DNA of 64,000 nucleotides. Origin: Micromonospora sp. NBC_01796 (GTDB lineage Bacteria > Actinomycetota > Actinomycetes > Mycobacteriales > Micromonosporaceae). This document shows, piece after piece, positions 47,735-56,829 of this stretch. Within the stretch, counting starts at the first letter, position 1. The number at the start of each line of letters is the position of its first letter. The position numbers were made by a program, and so were the translations under genes. The notes below the pieces were generated by a model. That model saw only the letters and a program-made list of their open reading frames with translations, was not told the DNA's origin and searched no databases. The stretch spans positions 8,478,001 through 8,542,000 of the forward strand of contig NZ_CP109078.1 in the NCBI RefSeq assembly GCF_035917455.1, given 5' to 3'.

Positions 47735-48105
47735 GACTTCGGCGATGCCCTGCATTCACCGATTCAGGGCGAGCTGGTCGAGGCGCTGCCCGCAGACGAC
47801 GACGGCGGATCGCCGTGCTCAACGCCGACGACGCCCGCGCGGAGGGGATGGCTGCCCGAACGCGGGCGCGGGTCCTGACCTACGGGCTGAGCCCCAGCGC
47901 CGACGTGCGGGCCATCGACGTCAAGCTTGACGCGCAGGGGCGGCTCGGGTTCCGGCTCGTCGCCCGCGGTGCCGAGGCACGGGTCCGGCTGCGGATGCAC
48001 GGAGAACACCAGGTCGGCGACGTCCTCGCCTCGGTGGCGGTCGGTCTCGGCTATCCCCTCGACGCGGTCGCGCAGGCCCTCTCCGATGCCGAGGCGCTGT
48101 CCCGT
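47735..48105 (+). pseudogene. murF: Internal fragment of murF (frameshifted)
   Basis: One frame reads DFGD..IQGELVEALPADD and the next, after a shift near 47805, RRIAVLNADDARAEGMAART, then YGLSPSADVRA, HGEHQVGDVLASVAVGL and AQALSDAEALSR. These are consecutive motifs of the MurF (UDP-MurNAc-tripeptide:D-Ala-D-Ala ligase) central and C-terminal domains. The ATP-binding start and the end are absent. The working murF must be elsewhere; this is a relic of a partial duplication or transfer. Confidence 0.72.
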
Positions 48106-48239
48106 GACGCATGCACGGACGCACGCCGCTCGCGTACGCGAGCCGCAAGCCATCCTGGTTTGGCCGTACGCCGGATGTTTCGCCCCCGCGGTCCGGGGTA
48201 GGCGGCCCGAACGGACATCGGTGAACGCGGGAGGCGATC

Positions 48240-48467
48240 GTGGCATACCAGGCACGCGACGGTGAGCAGCCCGCACCCGCCGAGAACGATGCCGACCGGG
48301 TCGCACTGCCCCAGGCGACGGCGGACACCGACGTGCCGGCGCCGGACGACACCGACGAACAGCCGGACATCGTCACCGAAGACGACGGCGCGGGCATGGC
48401 CGGCGGATCCTCCGGCAGCAGCAGTGGCGGTTCCAGCATGCCGGGACATCCGGACGCGGCCGACTGA
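48240..48467 (+). CDS. Small acidic, Gly/Ser-rich hypothetical protein
   Basis: 75 residues from GTG 48240 with GGGAGG about 5 bp upstream. Very acidic in the middle (many Asp/Glu) and ending in a Gly/Ser-rich low-complexity tail. No domain, no signal peptide. The good ribosome site is the main support. Confidence 0.5.
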   Translation: MAYQARDGEQPAPAENDADRVALPQATADTDVPAPDDTDEQPDIVTEDDGAGMAGGSSGSSSGGSSMPGHPDAAD

Positions 48468-48502
48468 CTTCTCGCACGGCAGGCCGCACGACCGAACCCG
48501 GC

Positions 48503-48616
48503 TCACATGGCGGCGGCGAGGACGGATTCGGCCACGGACGTGCGCGCGTAGAGCACCGAGCGGCCGGCGCGGTGGGCGCTGACGAGGCCCGCGTCGCGCA
48601 GCGCGCGCCATTCGAC
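48503..48616 (-). pseudogene. C-terminal remnant of an ArsR-type winged-helix regulator
   Basis: The minus strand reads VEWRALRDAGLVSAHRAGRS then VLYARTSVAESVLAAAM and a stop. This is the recognition-helix end and wing of ArsR-like regulators (LRxAGLVxxxRxGRxxxY). A stop codon lies immediately upstream in frame and the N-terminal half is missing. Confidence 0.6.
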
Positions 48617-48975
48617 TCATCAGCGCCTCCTTCAGACCAGAAAGTGATCAAATTGGCGACAGCCTATGGGCGGCGGCTGGACGGCGGCTGGATTGCCGCT
48701 GGCACATGAACCGGGGCGGGGATCGTGGCCCAACGCGTAGCCGCGAAGCGGGCCAAGTCCGGAAGATCTTAGTAGCCCGATTCATCCAAAACCCCGCCGC
48801 TCGGCACGGGCGAGTTGAGCCACGATCAGGAGCTACCAAGTCGATCTGCATGTCGGGCAGCGCACGCGAGCAGTCGCCTCCGAGGCTGCCGCGCCTTGAC
48901 GGTTGCAGAGAGCGCGCCGTGGGGGCGGATCGCCGACCCGGACGCGCTGGTGACCGGGACCGCGACGCAACCGGG
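48617..48975. other. Intergenic region, nothing recognised
   Basis: About 360 bp of lower-GC sequence between the ArsR remnant and the kinase 3' end. No gene, long hairpin or repeat was seen; it may be further decayed DNA. Confidence 0.4.
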
Positions 48976-51036
48976 TCAGGGGTTGTCAATCTTGGTCAGC
49001 GTGGTGACCTCGCCGTTGGTGGTGGTGACCGCGACCAGGCCGCCATCCTTCCCGGACAGCCACTTGGTGAAGTCGGACGCAGAGATGGAGTGACCGGCGC
49101 CGGCGTGCACCGAGACGATGCCGTCCCCGCCGCCGACGTTCCTCCACGACGTCAGTTTCGGCGCGGACCGGACCGGGATCGTCACCTTCGTGTGGCTCTC
49201 GACGATCTGGAACGGGTCGCTGCACCTGATATCGCTCGAGTCAATCTTGAACTGCTTGCAGTAGTCCGCACTGGCCATCACGAGCACCGGCTGAGCCACC
49301 GCGGAGTGCGCGACCGGGTCGTACGAGTAAAGCTCCACCATCGACTGACTGGAGCCAGTTGTCGGATCGGTGAATTGCGCCGGCTGACCCACCACCGGTG
49401 ACCGGAAATCGACGTTCGCGAAGGCCACCGTGGCGTCCCCTTCGGTCGCGTCGTTAAGCGCCCCGAGCACGACCCGGCCCGCGACCAGCTGCGGGTCGGT
49501 GACCGGCATGCTCAGAGCGGGCGTGCCGTCGACCGTCACCTGGGCCGTGCCGTCGTGCACGGTGATGCCGGTCCGGTGCGTCTGCCCGACCTGGAACGCG
49601 CTCGAGGCGACCCGCTGCTCCGAATTGAACCCATTTCCCGAGCTCTCGTCGATCCCCAGCCGGATCTCGTTCTCGCAGAACGAGGCTACGTAGCCGTGCT
49701 GGTCGACGACCCGGAACCAGATCGCCGCGCAGGCGCCCTTGGTGACGATGCCGACGTCGGCCGCGATCGTCTGGTCGCCGGCGAACGAGTCCTGCGGCCC
49801 CTTGCACTGATAGAGGGTGGACATGTGTGTTGTCGCCAGCATCCGCCGGTCGAAGGTGCACCACCCGGCGGCGCTGTCGGCAGCCTGGTCGGCCTTCCAC
49901 AGGCCCCGCCGGTCGAGTCGGTCGGACACCCCCGGCCCCTGGATCCGTGACGTGTCCGAGACGGCCACCGTCGACTTGGGCGCGGCCGACGCCGACGGCG
50001 ACGTGCTGGGCACGACGGACGCCAGCGTCTCACCCGGCTCGTTGCGCGACAACGCGAATCCGATACCGGCACTCACGACGGTCGCGGCCACGGCCACGGC
50101 CACCAGGCGGCTCACCCGCCGACGAACGGGTGTGGCCGGCTCGCGTACGGCGGAAGGCCGCACCCGACCCGTGTGCTGGGCCGCCTCGGCGGCCTCGAGC
50201 AGCTCCGGCCGCTGGGCGAGCGCTCCCCCTGTTTCCGCCTCCAGCAGCAGATCGAGCAGTTGGTGTGCGGTCGGCCGCTCGGTCGGATCCTTGGCTAGCG
50301 TGCGGCCCACCAGGTCACGCAACGACCCGCCGAGCCCCGTCAGGTCGGGGGGCTGGGTCAGAATGCGAGCCGCCGTGGCGGCCGGGGAATCCGCCCAAAA
50401 CGGGGTACGTCCGGTCGCCGCGTAAGCCACCACCACACCCCACGCGAACACGTCAGCCGCCGGCCCCACCGTACGATCCGAGTCGTTGTCGAACCGCTCC
50501 GGCGCCATGTACGCCACCGTGCCGACCATCTGGTCCGTCTTGGTATGCCGGCTGGTCGCCTCGAGCGCCCGCGCGATCCCGAAGTCGATCACCTTGGGCG
50601 TACCCAGCGAGAACAGCACGTTCTGCGGCTTCAGGTCCCGGTGGATGACCCCCACTCCATGGATCGCCGCCAGCGCCGTGGCCACCCCGACCGCCACGCT
50701 GTGCAGTGTGCCGCCGTCCAGCGGCCCTCGCTCCCGGATCACCTCGGAGAGACTCGGCCCGTCGACGTACTCGACCACCAGATACGGCGTTTCGTGATCC
50801 GGGTCGGCGTCGAGCACCGCCGCCGTGCAGAAGCCGGGCACCTCGCGGGCCCGGTTGACCTCGCTGCGGAAGCGCCCCCGGAACTCGGTGTCCCAGGCGT
50901 GCTCGGCCCGCAACATCTTGACCGCCACCAGCCGGCCATCCGGCGACCGTCCAAGGAAGACGGTGCCCATGCCGCCCTCGCCAAGACGACCGAGCAGCTC
51001 ATAGTTACCAAGCCACCGCGGGTCGTTCGGCATCAT
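48976..51036 (-). CDS. Membrane serine/threonine protein kinase with extracellular sensor domain
   Basis: 686 residues. Pkn-type kinase domain (about 12-265): glycine loop GRLGEGGMGTVF, K40, HRDLKPQN (D134), DFG 151-153, MAPE 177-180. A juxtamembrane region leads to one membrane helix (about 309-329). The outside part has a Ser/Thr/Pro linker and a concanavalin/LamG-like domain (DUF1080-like, about 360-560), with cysteines for disulphides, then a C-terminal unit. No PASTA repeats. The start (ATG 51036, MMPNDPRW) lacks a strong ribosome site; GTG 51048 is an alternative. It is divergent from the NADAR gene. Confidence 0.88.
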   Translation of the reverse strand: MMPNDPRWLGNYELLGRLGEGGMGTVFLGRSPDGRLVAVKMLRAEHAWDTEFRGRFRSEVNRAREVPGFCTAAVLDADPDHETPYLVVEYVDGPSLSEVIRERGPLDGGTLHSVAVGVATALAAIHGVGVIHRDLKPQNVLFSLGTPKVIDFGIARALEATSRHTKTDQMVGTVAYMAPERFDNDSDRTVGPAADVFAWGVVVAYAATGRTPFWADSPAATAARILTQPPDLTGLGGSLRDLVGRTLAKDPTERPTAHQLLDLLLEAETGGALAQRPELLEAAEAAQHTGRVRPSAVREPATPVRRRVSRLVAVAVAATVVSAGIGFALSRNEPGETLASVVPSTSPSASAAPKSTVAVSDTSRIQGPGVSDRLDRRGLWKADQAADSAAGWCTFDRRMLATTHMSTLYQCKGPQDSFAGDQTIAADVGIVTKGACAAIWFRVVDQHGYVASFCENEIRLGIDESSGNGFNSEQRVASSAFQVGQTHRTGITVHDGTAQVTVDGTPALSMPVTDPQLVAGRVVLGALNDATEGDATVAFANVDFRSPVVGQPAQFTDPTTGSSQSMVELYSYDPVAHSAVAQPVLVMASADYCKQFKIDSSDIRCSDPFQIVESHTKVTIPVRSAPKLTSWRNVGGGDGIVSVHAGAGHSISASDFTKWLSGKDGGLVAVTTTNGEVTTLTKIDNP

Positions 51037-51187
51037 TGGATAGGTCACACGCGGCAGGATACCGGCTTCCCGCTCGACCCCCTCGTCTCGATGCTCACGA
51101 GATGGCCTCCCATCAAACGAAGCAATCGCCCGTTGAGCGCCGTCCCGGCATCGTCGCCATAAGGAGCGCCGCCGACGGTCCGACGCA

Positions 51188-51440
51188 CTACTTTCGGCAC
51201 GAGCGCTCCCGCTGGCCGACCAAGACATCGAAAAGAGACCCCTCGCGTTCGCGCCTGGCGCGTCCGATCGTGGATGAGCGAGTGAAGGCCACGCGATCCC
51301 ATCTACGCTCGCTGTACAGCGCAAGCAGGAAAGTCCCCTCGTCGCTGGCAAACTCGCGACGCAGAACCTCAAGTGCATCCACGAAGCGATCGTTGCAGGC
51401 ATCACGCGGGTCCGACAGCCGCCAGCCCAGGAAGTTGGTA
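51188..51440 (-). pseudogene. N-terminal fragment of a small actinobacterial protein (uncertain)
   Basis: The minus strand encodes NFLGWRLSDPRDACNDRFVD, then ALEVLRREFASDEGTFLLAL and SERRWDRVAFTR, a run with coding character that stops making sense afterwards (STIGRARREREG and so on). It resembles small conserved proteins of actinomycetes with a WDRxAFxRL motif. No clear start codon was found. I cannot give a function. Confidence 0.35.
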
Positions 51441-51568
51441 GTGCTCGACCGGGAAGGTTTACCGGGTCGGTGGCGCGCCGAAAGGCCGGGCCCGGCGAAG
51501 AATACTGGTTGCGGGGGCTAGGCCATGCCTGAGACGGTGCATGCTTCCGTAACACCCGTGAGGTTCCC

Positions 51569-52084
51569 GTGACGACTTACTTCTATGGCGCTGGCGAAGT
51601 CCCTTATGGATGCTTCTCTAACTTTTCCGATCACGGCTTCAACCTCGAAGGGGTCTGGTGGCCGACCTCGGAGCACTACTTCCAGGCGCAGAAATTCAAG
51701 GGCACTCGTCACGCGGATCTCGTCCGGCGTGCTCACACACCGATGCGGGCAGCGGAGCTGGGCCGTGACTCGTCAAAACCTCTGCGGAGGGACTGGGATC
51801 GGGTCAAGGACGACGTGATGCGCCGTGCGGTGGCAACCAAGTTCCGCGCGCACGCCGATATCCGTGACATTCTGTTGTCCACCGGTGACGAAGAGATCGT
51901 CGAAGACACGACCACCGATCACTACTGGGGTCGGGGCACGACCGGGAACGGCAAGAACATGCTCGGGCGGATTCTGGTGCTTACCCGTAGCCAGTTACGC
52001 GCCGAACTCGCCGAAGCTCTTGAGAGCGATGGCCGCCGCCCGAGCGGTGATCCGGGACATGTGGACGATGTGCCGCATGTGTAG
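51569..52084 (+). CDS. NADAR-domain protein (YbiA-like)
   Basis: 171 residues from GTG 51569 with GAGG 6 bp upstream. The NADAR fold is shown by FYGAGEVPYGCFSNFSDHGF, WPTSEHYFQAQKF, and the end motif YWGRGTTGNGKNMLGRILV. Members hydrolyse N-glycosidic bonds in riboflavin precursors (YbiA) or remove ADP-ribose from guanine as antitoxins of DarT1. No DarT toxin is adjacent, so a housekeeping or ADP-ribose-repair role is more likely. Divergent from the membrane kinase, separated by a decayed stretch. Confidence 0.9.
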   Translation: MTTYFYGAGEVPYGCFSNFSDHGFNLEGVWWPTSEHYFQAQKFKGTRHADLVRRAHTPMRAAELGRDSSKPLRRDWDRVKDDVMRRAVATKFRAHADIRDILLSTGDEEIVEDTTTDHYWGRGTTGNGKNMLGRILVLTRSQLRAELAEALESDGRRPSGDPGHVDDVPHV

Positions 52085-52090
52085 GACGGC

Positions 52091-52240
52091 TCAGGCCACG
52101 GTCTTGGAGGCGGGGCGCTCTCCCCAGCGGATGCCCTTCTCGCTGTGAATGCGGGCACGGTCTCGGCGATGTGCGGCGAGTATGTCGGAGTGGCGGGCGT
52201 GGACGTTGCGCCACCGCAGGTAGGCGCGCAGCGCGCGGGT
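52091..52240 (-). pseudogene. IS630-type transposase C-terminal fragment
   Basis: The minus strand ends with ALRAYLRWRNVHARHSDILA then AHRRDRARIHSEKGIRWG, typical of the last 45 residues of IS630/Tc1-like transposases (LxWRNxxARxPxxLAAxRRERARIRSE). The DDE part is gone. It lies next to the intact IS701-type element, in a zone of repeated insertion. Confidence 0.6.
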
Positions 52241-52403
52241 CTGCACGGTGTCATTAGGTGGTGGGAGTTGGCCTTCTTGATCACTTAATCGGCGTACTCG
52301 AAGAGGTTCTGCCACCCCGACAGCCTTGACCCCGCCGGGGCTCCACCGGGGACCCGGCCGGCGTGTCACTCAACCCGGCCAACGTTTGTGGTCAGGGCAC
52401 TAG

Positions 52404-52418
52404 TAGTGCTTTGTCATG
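52404..52418. repeat. IS701-type left terminal inverted repeat
   Basis: 15-bp end, perfect complement of 53825-53839. The stop codon of the transposase -1 frame (52414-52416) lies inside it. Confidence 0.88.
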
Positions 52419-52529
52419 ATCTGAGTGGGTGGTCGGGTTTCTTTGTGGGGAAACGGGTTTTGCAGGTGGGGCAGGCGCCGGCGAGGCGGACGAGTAGACG
52501 TTGTAGTCCACGGAGTACGACGTAGAGGC

Positions 52530-53774
52530 TCAGGCCGGCGTTGCTGCTTTTGGGTGGTGGAGGCGTTGCAGGGTGCAGAAGGCGTGGGCGGCGGAGACGA
52601 GGGTGACGTGGTGGTGCCAGCCTTGCCAGGTGCGTCCTTCGTAGTGGTCGAGGCCGAGTCCGGTTTTGAGTTCGCGGTAGTCGTGTTCGATGCGCCAGCG
52701 GAGTTTCGCCCAGCGGATGAGGGTGCGTTTCGGTGTGGTGGTGGGCAGGTTCGACAGCCAGTATTTGGTGGGTTCGTCGTGTCCGGTGGGCCATTCGGCG
52801 ATCAGCCATGCCTCTGGCAGGTCCTGGCCGCGGTACTCGGTCAGAAGTACCCGTCCGGCGGGTCGGACTCGGAGGAACACGAATCTGGACTGCATCTTCA
52901 CCGGTTTGCCGCCTCGGATGCGGGACCCGTTTCGCCAGGCCACGGTTCGGGCCTGCCCGTCGGTGAGGACGAGGTCTTTGACCGAGACGGTTGGTTGCCG
53001 GTACCGCTGGGTGGGTGGTTTACCGACGCCCTGGTAGGGCGGGGTGGTGCGGACGGTGTCGTGCCGGTGGACGCCGGTGTTGGTGGAGACCTGGACCACG
53101 TAGGGGATGTCCCGTTCGGTCAGGCCGTGGCGGAACTCGGCGGCGTCGCCGTATCCGGCGTCGGCCACGATCAGCGGCGCCCGTAGTCCCCACCCGGTGA
53201 GTTCGTCGATCATGTCCAACGCCAGACGCCATTTCTCCCGATGCCTGACCTTGTCCGGGATCCCGGCTCGGGTACGTCGCCGGTCCACGTCGGGGTCCGG
53301 GGAGGTGTCGGGGTCCCAGGCGGCGGGGAGGAACAGGCGCCAGTTCGCCGGGCAGGACGCGGTGTCGGTGACGAGGTTGACCGATACCCCGATCTGGCAG
53401 TTCGTGACCTTGCCCGCGGTGCCGGTGTATTGCCGGGCCACTGCGGGTGACGCGGATCCGCACTTGAGCCATCCGGTGTCGTCGACCGCCCACGCGAGGG
53501 GTCTGATCACGGTGTCCATCCGCTGGGCGAGTCGGGCTCGGACCGGGTTCACGTCCCACGGGCTGTTCGTCACGAAGTGGTTCAACGCCTGGTCGTGCAC
53601 ACCGTCGAGGCGGCCCGCCATCGGCTGGATCGATTTGCGCCGCCCGTCGATCATCAACCCTTGCAGGTACGAGGCGGCCCGGTCCTGCCACCCGACCCGG
53701 GTCAACGACCCGAAAACATCGCCCACGAAATCAGCCAGGTCATCACGAAGACGGCGCACCTCAACCTCGTCCAT
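52530..53774 (-). CDS. IS701-family DDE transposase
   Basis: 414 residues. DDE residues are visible: D in WAVDDTGWLK, D in IVADAGYGD, and E in YRELKTGLGLDHYEGR. ATG 53774 has no good ribosome site. At the 3' end the frame stops at 52530, but the -1 frame continues for about 40 residues with family-typical SLYVVLRGLQRLL and GACPTC to 52414. A slippery heptamer C CCA AAA lies just before the stop (52548-52554). So either the gene has lost one base or a longer form is made by -1 frameshifting. Confidence 0.9.
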   Translation of the reverse strand: MDEVEVRRLRDDLADFVGDVFGSLTRVGWQDRAASYLQGLMIDGRRKSIQPMAGRLDGVHDQALNHFVTNSPWDVNPVRARLAQRMDTVIRPLAWAVDDTGWLKCGSASPAVARQYTGTAGKVTNCQIGVSVNLVTDTASCPANWRLFLPAAWDPDTSPDPDVDRRRTRAGIPDKVRHREKWRLALDMIDELTGWGLRAPLIVADAGYGDAAEFRHGLTERDIPYVVQVSTNTGVHRHDTVRTTPPYQGVGKPPTQRYRQPTVSVKDLVLTDGQARTVAWRNGSRIRGGKPVKMQSRFVFLRVRPAGRVLLTEYRGQDLPEAWLIAEWPTGHDEPTKYWLSNLPTTTPKRTLIRWAKLRWRIEHDYRELKTGLGLDHYEGRTWQGWHHHVTLVSAAHAFCTLQRLHHPKAATPA

Positions 53775-53824
53775 AGTGGTGTCAACGAGGCTGATTCACC
53801 TATCGCCACTACCTTTAACCAAAA

Positions 53825-53839
53825 CATGACAAAGCACTA
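53825..53839. repeat. IS701-type right terminal inverted repeat
   Basis: 15-bp end, perfect complement of 52404-52418, followed by CTAG. Confidence 0.88.
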
Positions 53840-53941
53840 CTAGGCACCGCACCCAACGACCGGGGCCGTACAGACCGCCCCGTTTCGCGGGCGGCTCTCG
53901 CGTCACGGCCGGCTCGGCAGCAGAGGCGGGTCAGACAGCCG

Positions 53942-54739
53942 TCACCGCGAACGCAGACCCAGCCGCTCCAGCGTCTCCCGCAACCGGTGCCGACCCGCCA
54001 TCGACTCCGGACCCCTGAGCCGGCTCAGCACCCGGGTGCTCCAGTTGCCCGACAGCCCGAACCGGGTGTTGTAGGCGGACAGTCTCTCGTCGTAGGTGGC
54101 GATGTACGCGTCAGCAACGGCGGCGTCGTACCGCTCGTGATGGAGCACGGCGCCCTGCGGCAGCCGCGGCTTGATACCGGCCCGCTCAGAGGGGTCAGGA
54201 GAGCCGACGGCCAACCCGAACGTCGCCACCGTGTGCGGCGGCAGCCCCAACTCGGCCGCGACCTGTTCGGGATGGTTACGGATCGCGCCGACGAACACCG
54301 AGCCCAGCCCGAGCGACGCCGCGGCGACCACCGCGTTCTGGGCCGCCAGAGCGGTGTCGACGAAGCCGATAAGGGTGGTCTCCAGGTAGTCCGCAGCAGC
54401 GACTTCCGTCCCGGCCCGCTCGGCCAACCGACGGGCCCGGCCAAGGTCGGCGACCCAGATCAGGAACAGCGGCGCCTGCTCGACAAACGCCTGGTTGCCG
54501 GCAAGCGCGGCCAGCCGCGCCTTGCGCTCCGGATCGCGAACCGCCACCACACTCCAGGGCTGGAGGTTGGAGGAGGTCGGCGCGGACTGTGCTGCCGCGA
54601 TCAGCGCGGTCAGCTCGTCGTCGGTGACCCCACGAGAGCCGAACGCACGTACCGAACGATGCGCGAGTTGCAGGCTGAGCACGTCGTTGACCATGCCGAG
54701 AGACACGGCAGGGTCGCCGTAACGGGCCGAGACGGACAT
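53942..54739 (-). CDS. Oxygen-insensitive nitroreductase-family flavoprotein (NfsA-like)
   Basis: 265 residues of the FMN-dependent nitroreductase fold: HRSVRAF near the start (FMN phosphate binding), QSAPTSSNLQPW, and GSVFVGAIRNHP with a C-terminal extension typical of the NfsA/FRP subgroup. Length matches. ATG 54739 overlaps the stop of the upstream fragment. It probably reduces flavins, quinones or nitro compounds; physiological substrate unknown. Confidence 0.9.
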   Translation of the reverse strand: MSVSARYGDPAVSLGMVNDVLSLQLAHRSVRAFGSRGVTDDELTALIAAAQSAPTSSNLQPWSVVAVRDPERKARLAALAGNQAFVEQAPLFLIWVADLGRARRLAERAGTEVAAADYLETTLIGFVDTALAAQNAVVAAASLGLGSVFVGAIRNHPEQVAAELGLPPHTVATFGLAVGSPDPSERAGIKPRLPQGAVLHHERYDAAVADAYIATYDERLSAYNTRFGLSGNWSTRVLSRLRGPESMAGRHRLRETLERLGLRSR

Positions 54740-54963
54740 CAGGCCGCGACCTCGTTCATCACTGACAGCAGCCGATTCGCGAACGGCACCCCGAAGCGCC
54801 CACGGCGCACGGGGCGACCCTGCTCCTTCTGAAACAAGCCCCGCTCCTGCAATATCGGCACCACCAGCCTGGAGAAATTCTTCAGGTCGACGATGATATC
54901 GGCCAGGGCCCCTGACAACCCATCCGCGGTGGCCGCCTCTCGACGAGTGATCCAGTTCCGCAT
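54739..54963 (-). pseudogene. C-terminal remnant of an FMN-dependent monooxygenase (NtaA/DszA-like)
   Basis: 74 residues. The stretch VVPILQERGLFQKE matches the near-terminal motif VPxLQxRGLFRTEY of nitrilotriacetate/alkanesulfonate-type flavin monooxygenases, followed by divergent residues and FANRLL. The TIM-barrel body (about 380 residues) is missing. Coupled by a 4-bp overlap to the nitroreductase, it may be the end of a former two-gene flavin system. Confidence 0.5.
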
Positions 54964-55080
54964 GCCTCGTAAATCTGACCTGCGGTCAAGAAGCGCCAGC
55001 CACCGCCAACCTGACCGGCCCCGGTCCCCAGCACGACAAAAAGGGCTGACCCATACCTCGGATCAGCCCTTTGACCTGCG

Positions 55081-55154
<74 letters not shown>

Positions 55155-55317
55155 TTGCTACCGCTTAGTTCTCGGTGCGACAGCCGCTACAGCGTAGCGC
55201 AGCCCTGTCGACCCTCGCGCACGCCCCCTAGCCGGTTCGCCGCCCCGTTCCCCACCCACACCCCCTACCGCATCCTAGGAAGATAGGTGGGTATCGGGGC
55301 CGGTGGGGCGAGACGAA

Positions 55318-55346
55318 GCAGGGCCGGGCTGTCCGCCCGGCCCTGC
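55318..55346 (-). terminator. Terminator hairpin after der
   Basis: Perfect 12-bp arms GCAGGGCCGGGC / GCCCGGCCCTGC around a 5-nt loop, 18 bp past the der stop codon. It ends the transcript of the conserved right-hand gene block. Confidence 0.8.
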
Positions 55347-55364
55347 TGCGTCAGGCGTACGGGA

Positions 55365-56765
55365 TCAGCCGTGAGCCTTGCCTCGGCCACCCGGGCCGAG
55401 CTTCTTGCGCGGCCGGACCGACACCTCGACCGGGCTGCCCTCGAAGCCGAACTCCTCGCGCAGCTTGCGCTCGACGAACCGCTGGTAACCCGCGTCCAGC
55501 GGACCGGTGGTGAACAGTACGAACCGTGGCGGCTTGGTGCCGGCCTGGGTGGCGAACAGCACCCGTGGGGCCCGTCCACCGCGTACGGGGTGCGGGGTGG
55601 CCTGCACCAGCGCGGTCAGCCACTGGTTGAGCTGACCGGTCGGCACCCGGGTCTCCCAGCTCGCCAGGGCGGTACGCAGCGCCGGCGCGAGCCGGTCCAC
55701 GGCACGTCCCGTCTTCGCCGACACGTTGACCCGGATCGCCCACGGGATGCGTCGCAGTTCCCGCTCGATCTCCTTGTCCAGGTAGTACCGCCGGTCGGCG
55801 TCGACCAGGTCCCACTTGTTGAAGGCGATCACCAGAGCGCGGCCGGATTCGGTGACCATCGCCAGGACCCGCTGGTCCTGCTCGCTGATCGGCTCGGCGG
55901 AGTCCAGCAGGACCACGGCGACCTCGGCCGCCTCGATCGCCCCGGCGGTACGGAGACTGGCGTAGTACTCGGTGCCGCTGGCCTTGCCCACCCGCTTGCG
56001 CAGGCCGGCGGTGTCGACCAGTTGCCAGGTCTCGCCGCCGATCTCGACCAGGCTGTCCACCGGGTCGACGGTGGTTCCGGCCACCGCGTCGACCACCGCC
56101 CGGTCTTCCTTGGCCAGCCGGTTGAGCAGGCTGGACTTGCCGACGTTCGGCCGGCCCACCAAGGCGACCCGGCGGGGACCTCGGGGGCCGTTCTCGTTGA
56201 TCGGCGGCGGGTCCGGCAACGCGTCGAGGATCGCGTCGAGCAGGTCACCGGCGCCCCGGCCGTGCAGGGCCGAGACCGGGAACGGTTCGCCGAGGCCGAG
56301 TGACCAGAGCGAGGTCGCCTCGACCTCGGTGGCGGCGTTGTCGACCTTGTTGGCGATCAGGATCACCGGCTTCGCGCTGCGCCGGAGCATGCGTACCGCC
56401 GCCTCGTCCACGTCGGTGGCACCGACCACCGCGTCGACCACGAACAGCACCACGTCGGCCGTCACGACCGCGATCTCCGCCTGGGCGGCGATGGCGGCGG
56501 CGCGATCCTTCGCGTCCGGTTCCCATCCACCGGTGTCGACCACCGTGAACTGCCGGCCGGACCACTGGGCGTCGTACGGCACCCGGTCCCGGGTCACGCC
56601 CGGTACGTCCTCGACGACCGCCTGGCGGCGCCCGATGATCCGGTTGACCAGGGTGGACTTGCCGACGTTGGGGCGACCCACGACCGCCACCACCGGTACC
56701 GGCCCGGTCTCTTCGACCTCGAGATCGGGCTCTTGCAGCTCGATCCAGCCATCGTCCGGGCTCAT
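55365..56765 (-). CDS. der: Ribosome biogenesis GTPase Der (EngA)
   Basis: 466 residues with two tandem GTPase domains and a KH-like C-terminal domain. P-loops GRPNVGKST (30-38) and GRPNVGKSS (about 206), DTGG/DTAG switch motifs and NKVD/NKWD specificity motifs are all present. It acts in late 50S assembly. ATG 56765 was chosen over a longer frame because GAGG stands upstream and the extension lacks conservation. It follows cmk by 64 bp. Confidence 0.96.
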   Translation of the reverse strand: MSPDDGWIELQEPDLEVEETGPVPVVAVVGRPNVGKSTLVNRIIGRRQAVVEDVPGVTRDRVPYDAQWSGRQFTVVDTGGWEPDAKDRAAAIAAQAEIAVVTADVVLFVVDAVVGATDVDEAAVRMLRRSAKPVILIANKVDNAATEVEATSLWSLGLGEPFPVSALHGRGAGDLLDAILDALPDPPPINENGPRGPRRVALVGRPNVGKSSLLNRLAKEDRAVVDAVAGTTVDPVDSLVEIGGETWQLVDTAGLRKRVGKASGTEYYASLRTAGAIEAAEVAVVLLDSAEPISEQDQRVLAMVTESGRALVIAFNKWDLVDADRRYYLDKEIERELRRIPWAIRVNVSAKTGRAVDRLAPALRTALASWETRVPTGQLNQWLTALVQATPHPVRGGRAPRVLFATQAGTKPPRFVLFTTGPLDAGYQRFVERKLREEFGFEGSPVEVSVRPRKKLGPGGRGKAHG

Positions 56766-56829
56766 GCCACTGCCTCGTTCCGCTCGTTGACTCTGTTGGA
56801 GACGGCCCAGGGCCGATTGATCAGGGCGC

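Larger units (their letters stand above)
52400..53843 (-). mobile_element. IS701-type insertion sequence, complete
   Basis: The element has perfect 15-bp terminal inverted repeats TAGTGCTTTGTCATG (52404-52418) and its complement (53825-53839), each flanked by CTAG (52400-52403 and 53840-53843). CTAG fits the YTAR 4-bp target duplication known for IS701. It holds one transposase gene on the minus strand. The GC content and codon use are slightly lower than in neighbours, as expected for a mobile gene. Intact ends and transposase suggest recent arrival. Confidence 0.88.

Noticed and set aside
51569-52084. NADAR protein as antitoxin of a DarT-type toxin-antitoxin pair
   Set aside because: No gene with a DarT ADP-ribosyltransferase pattern is adjacent; the neighbours are a kinase and transposon relics.
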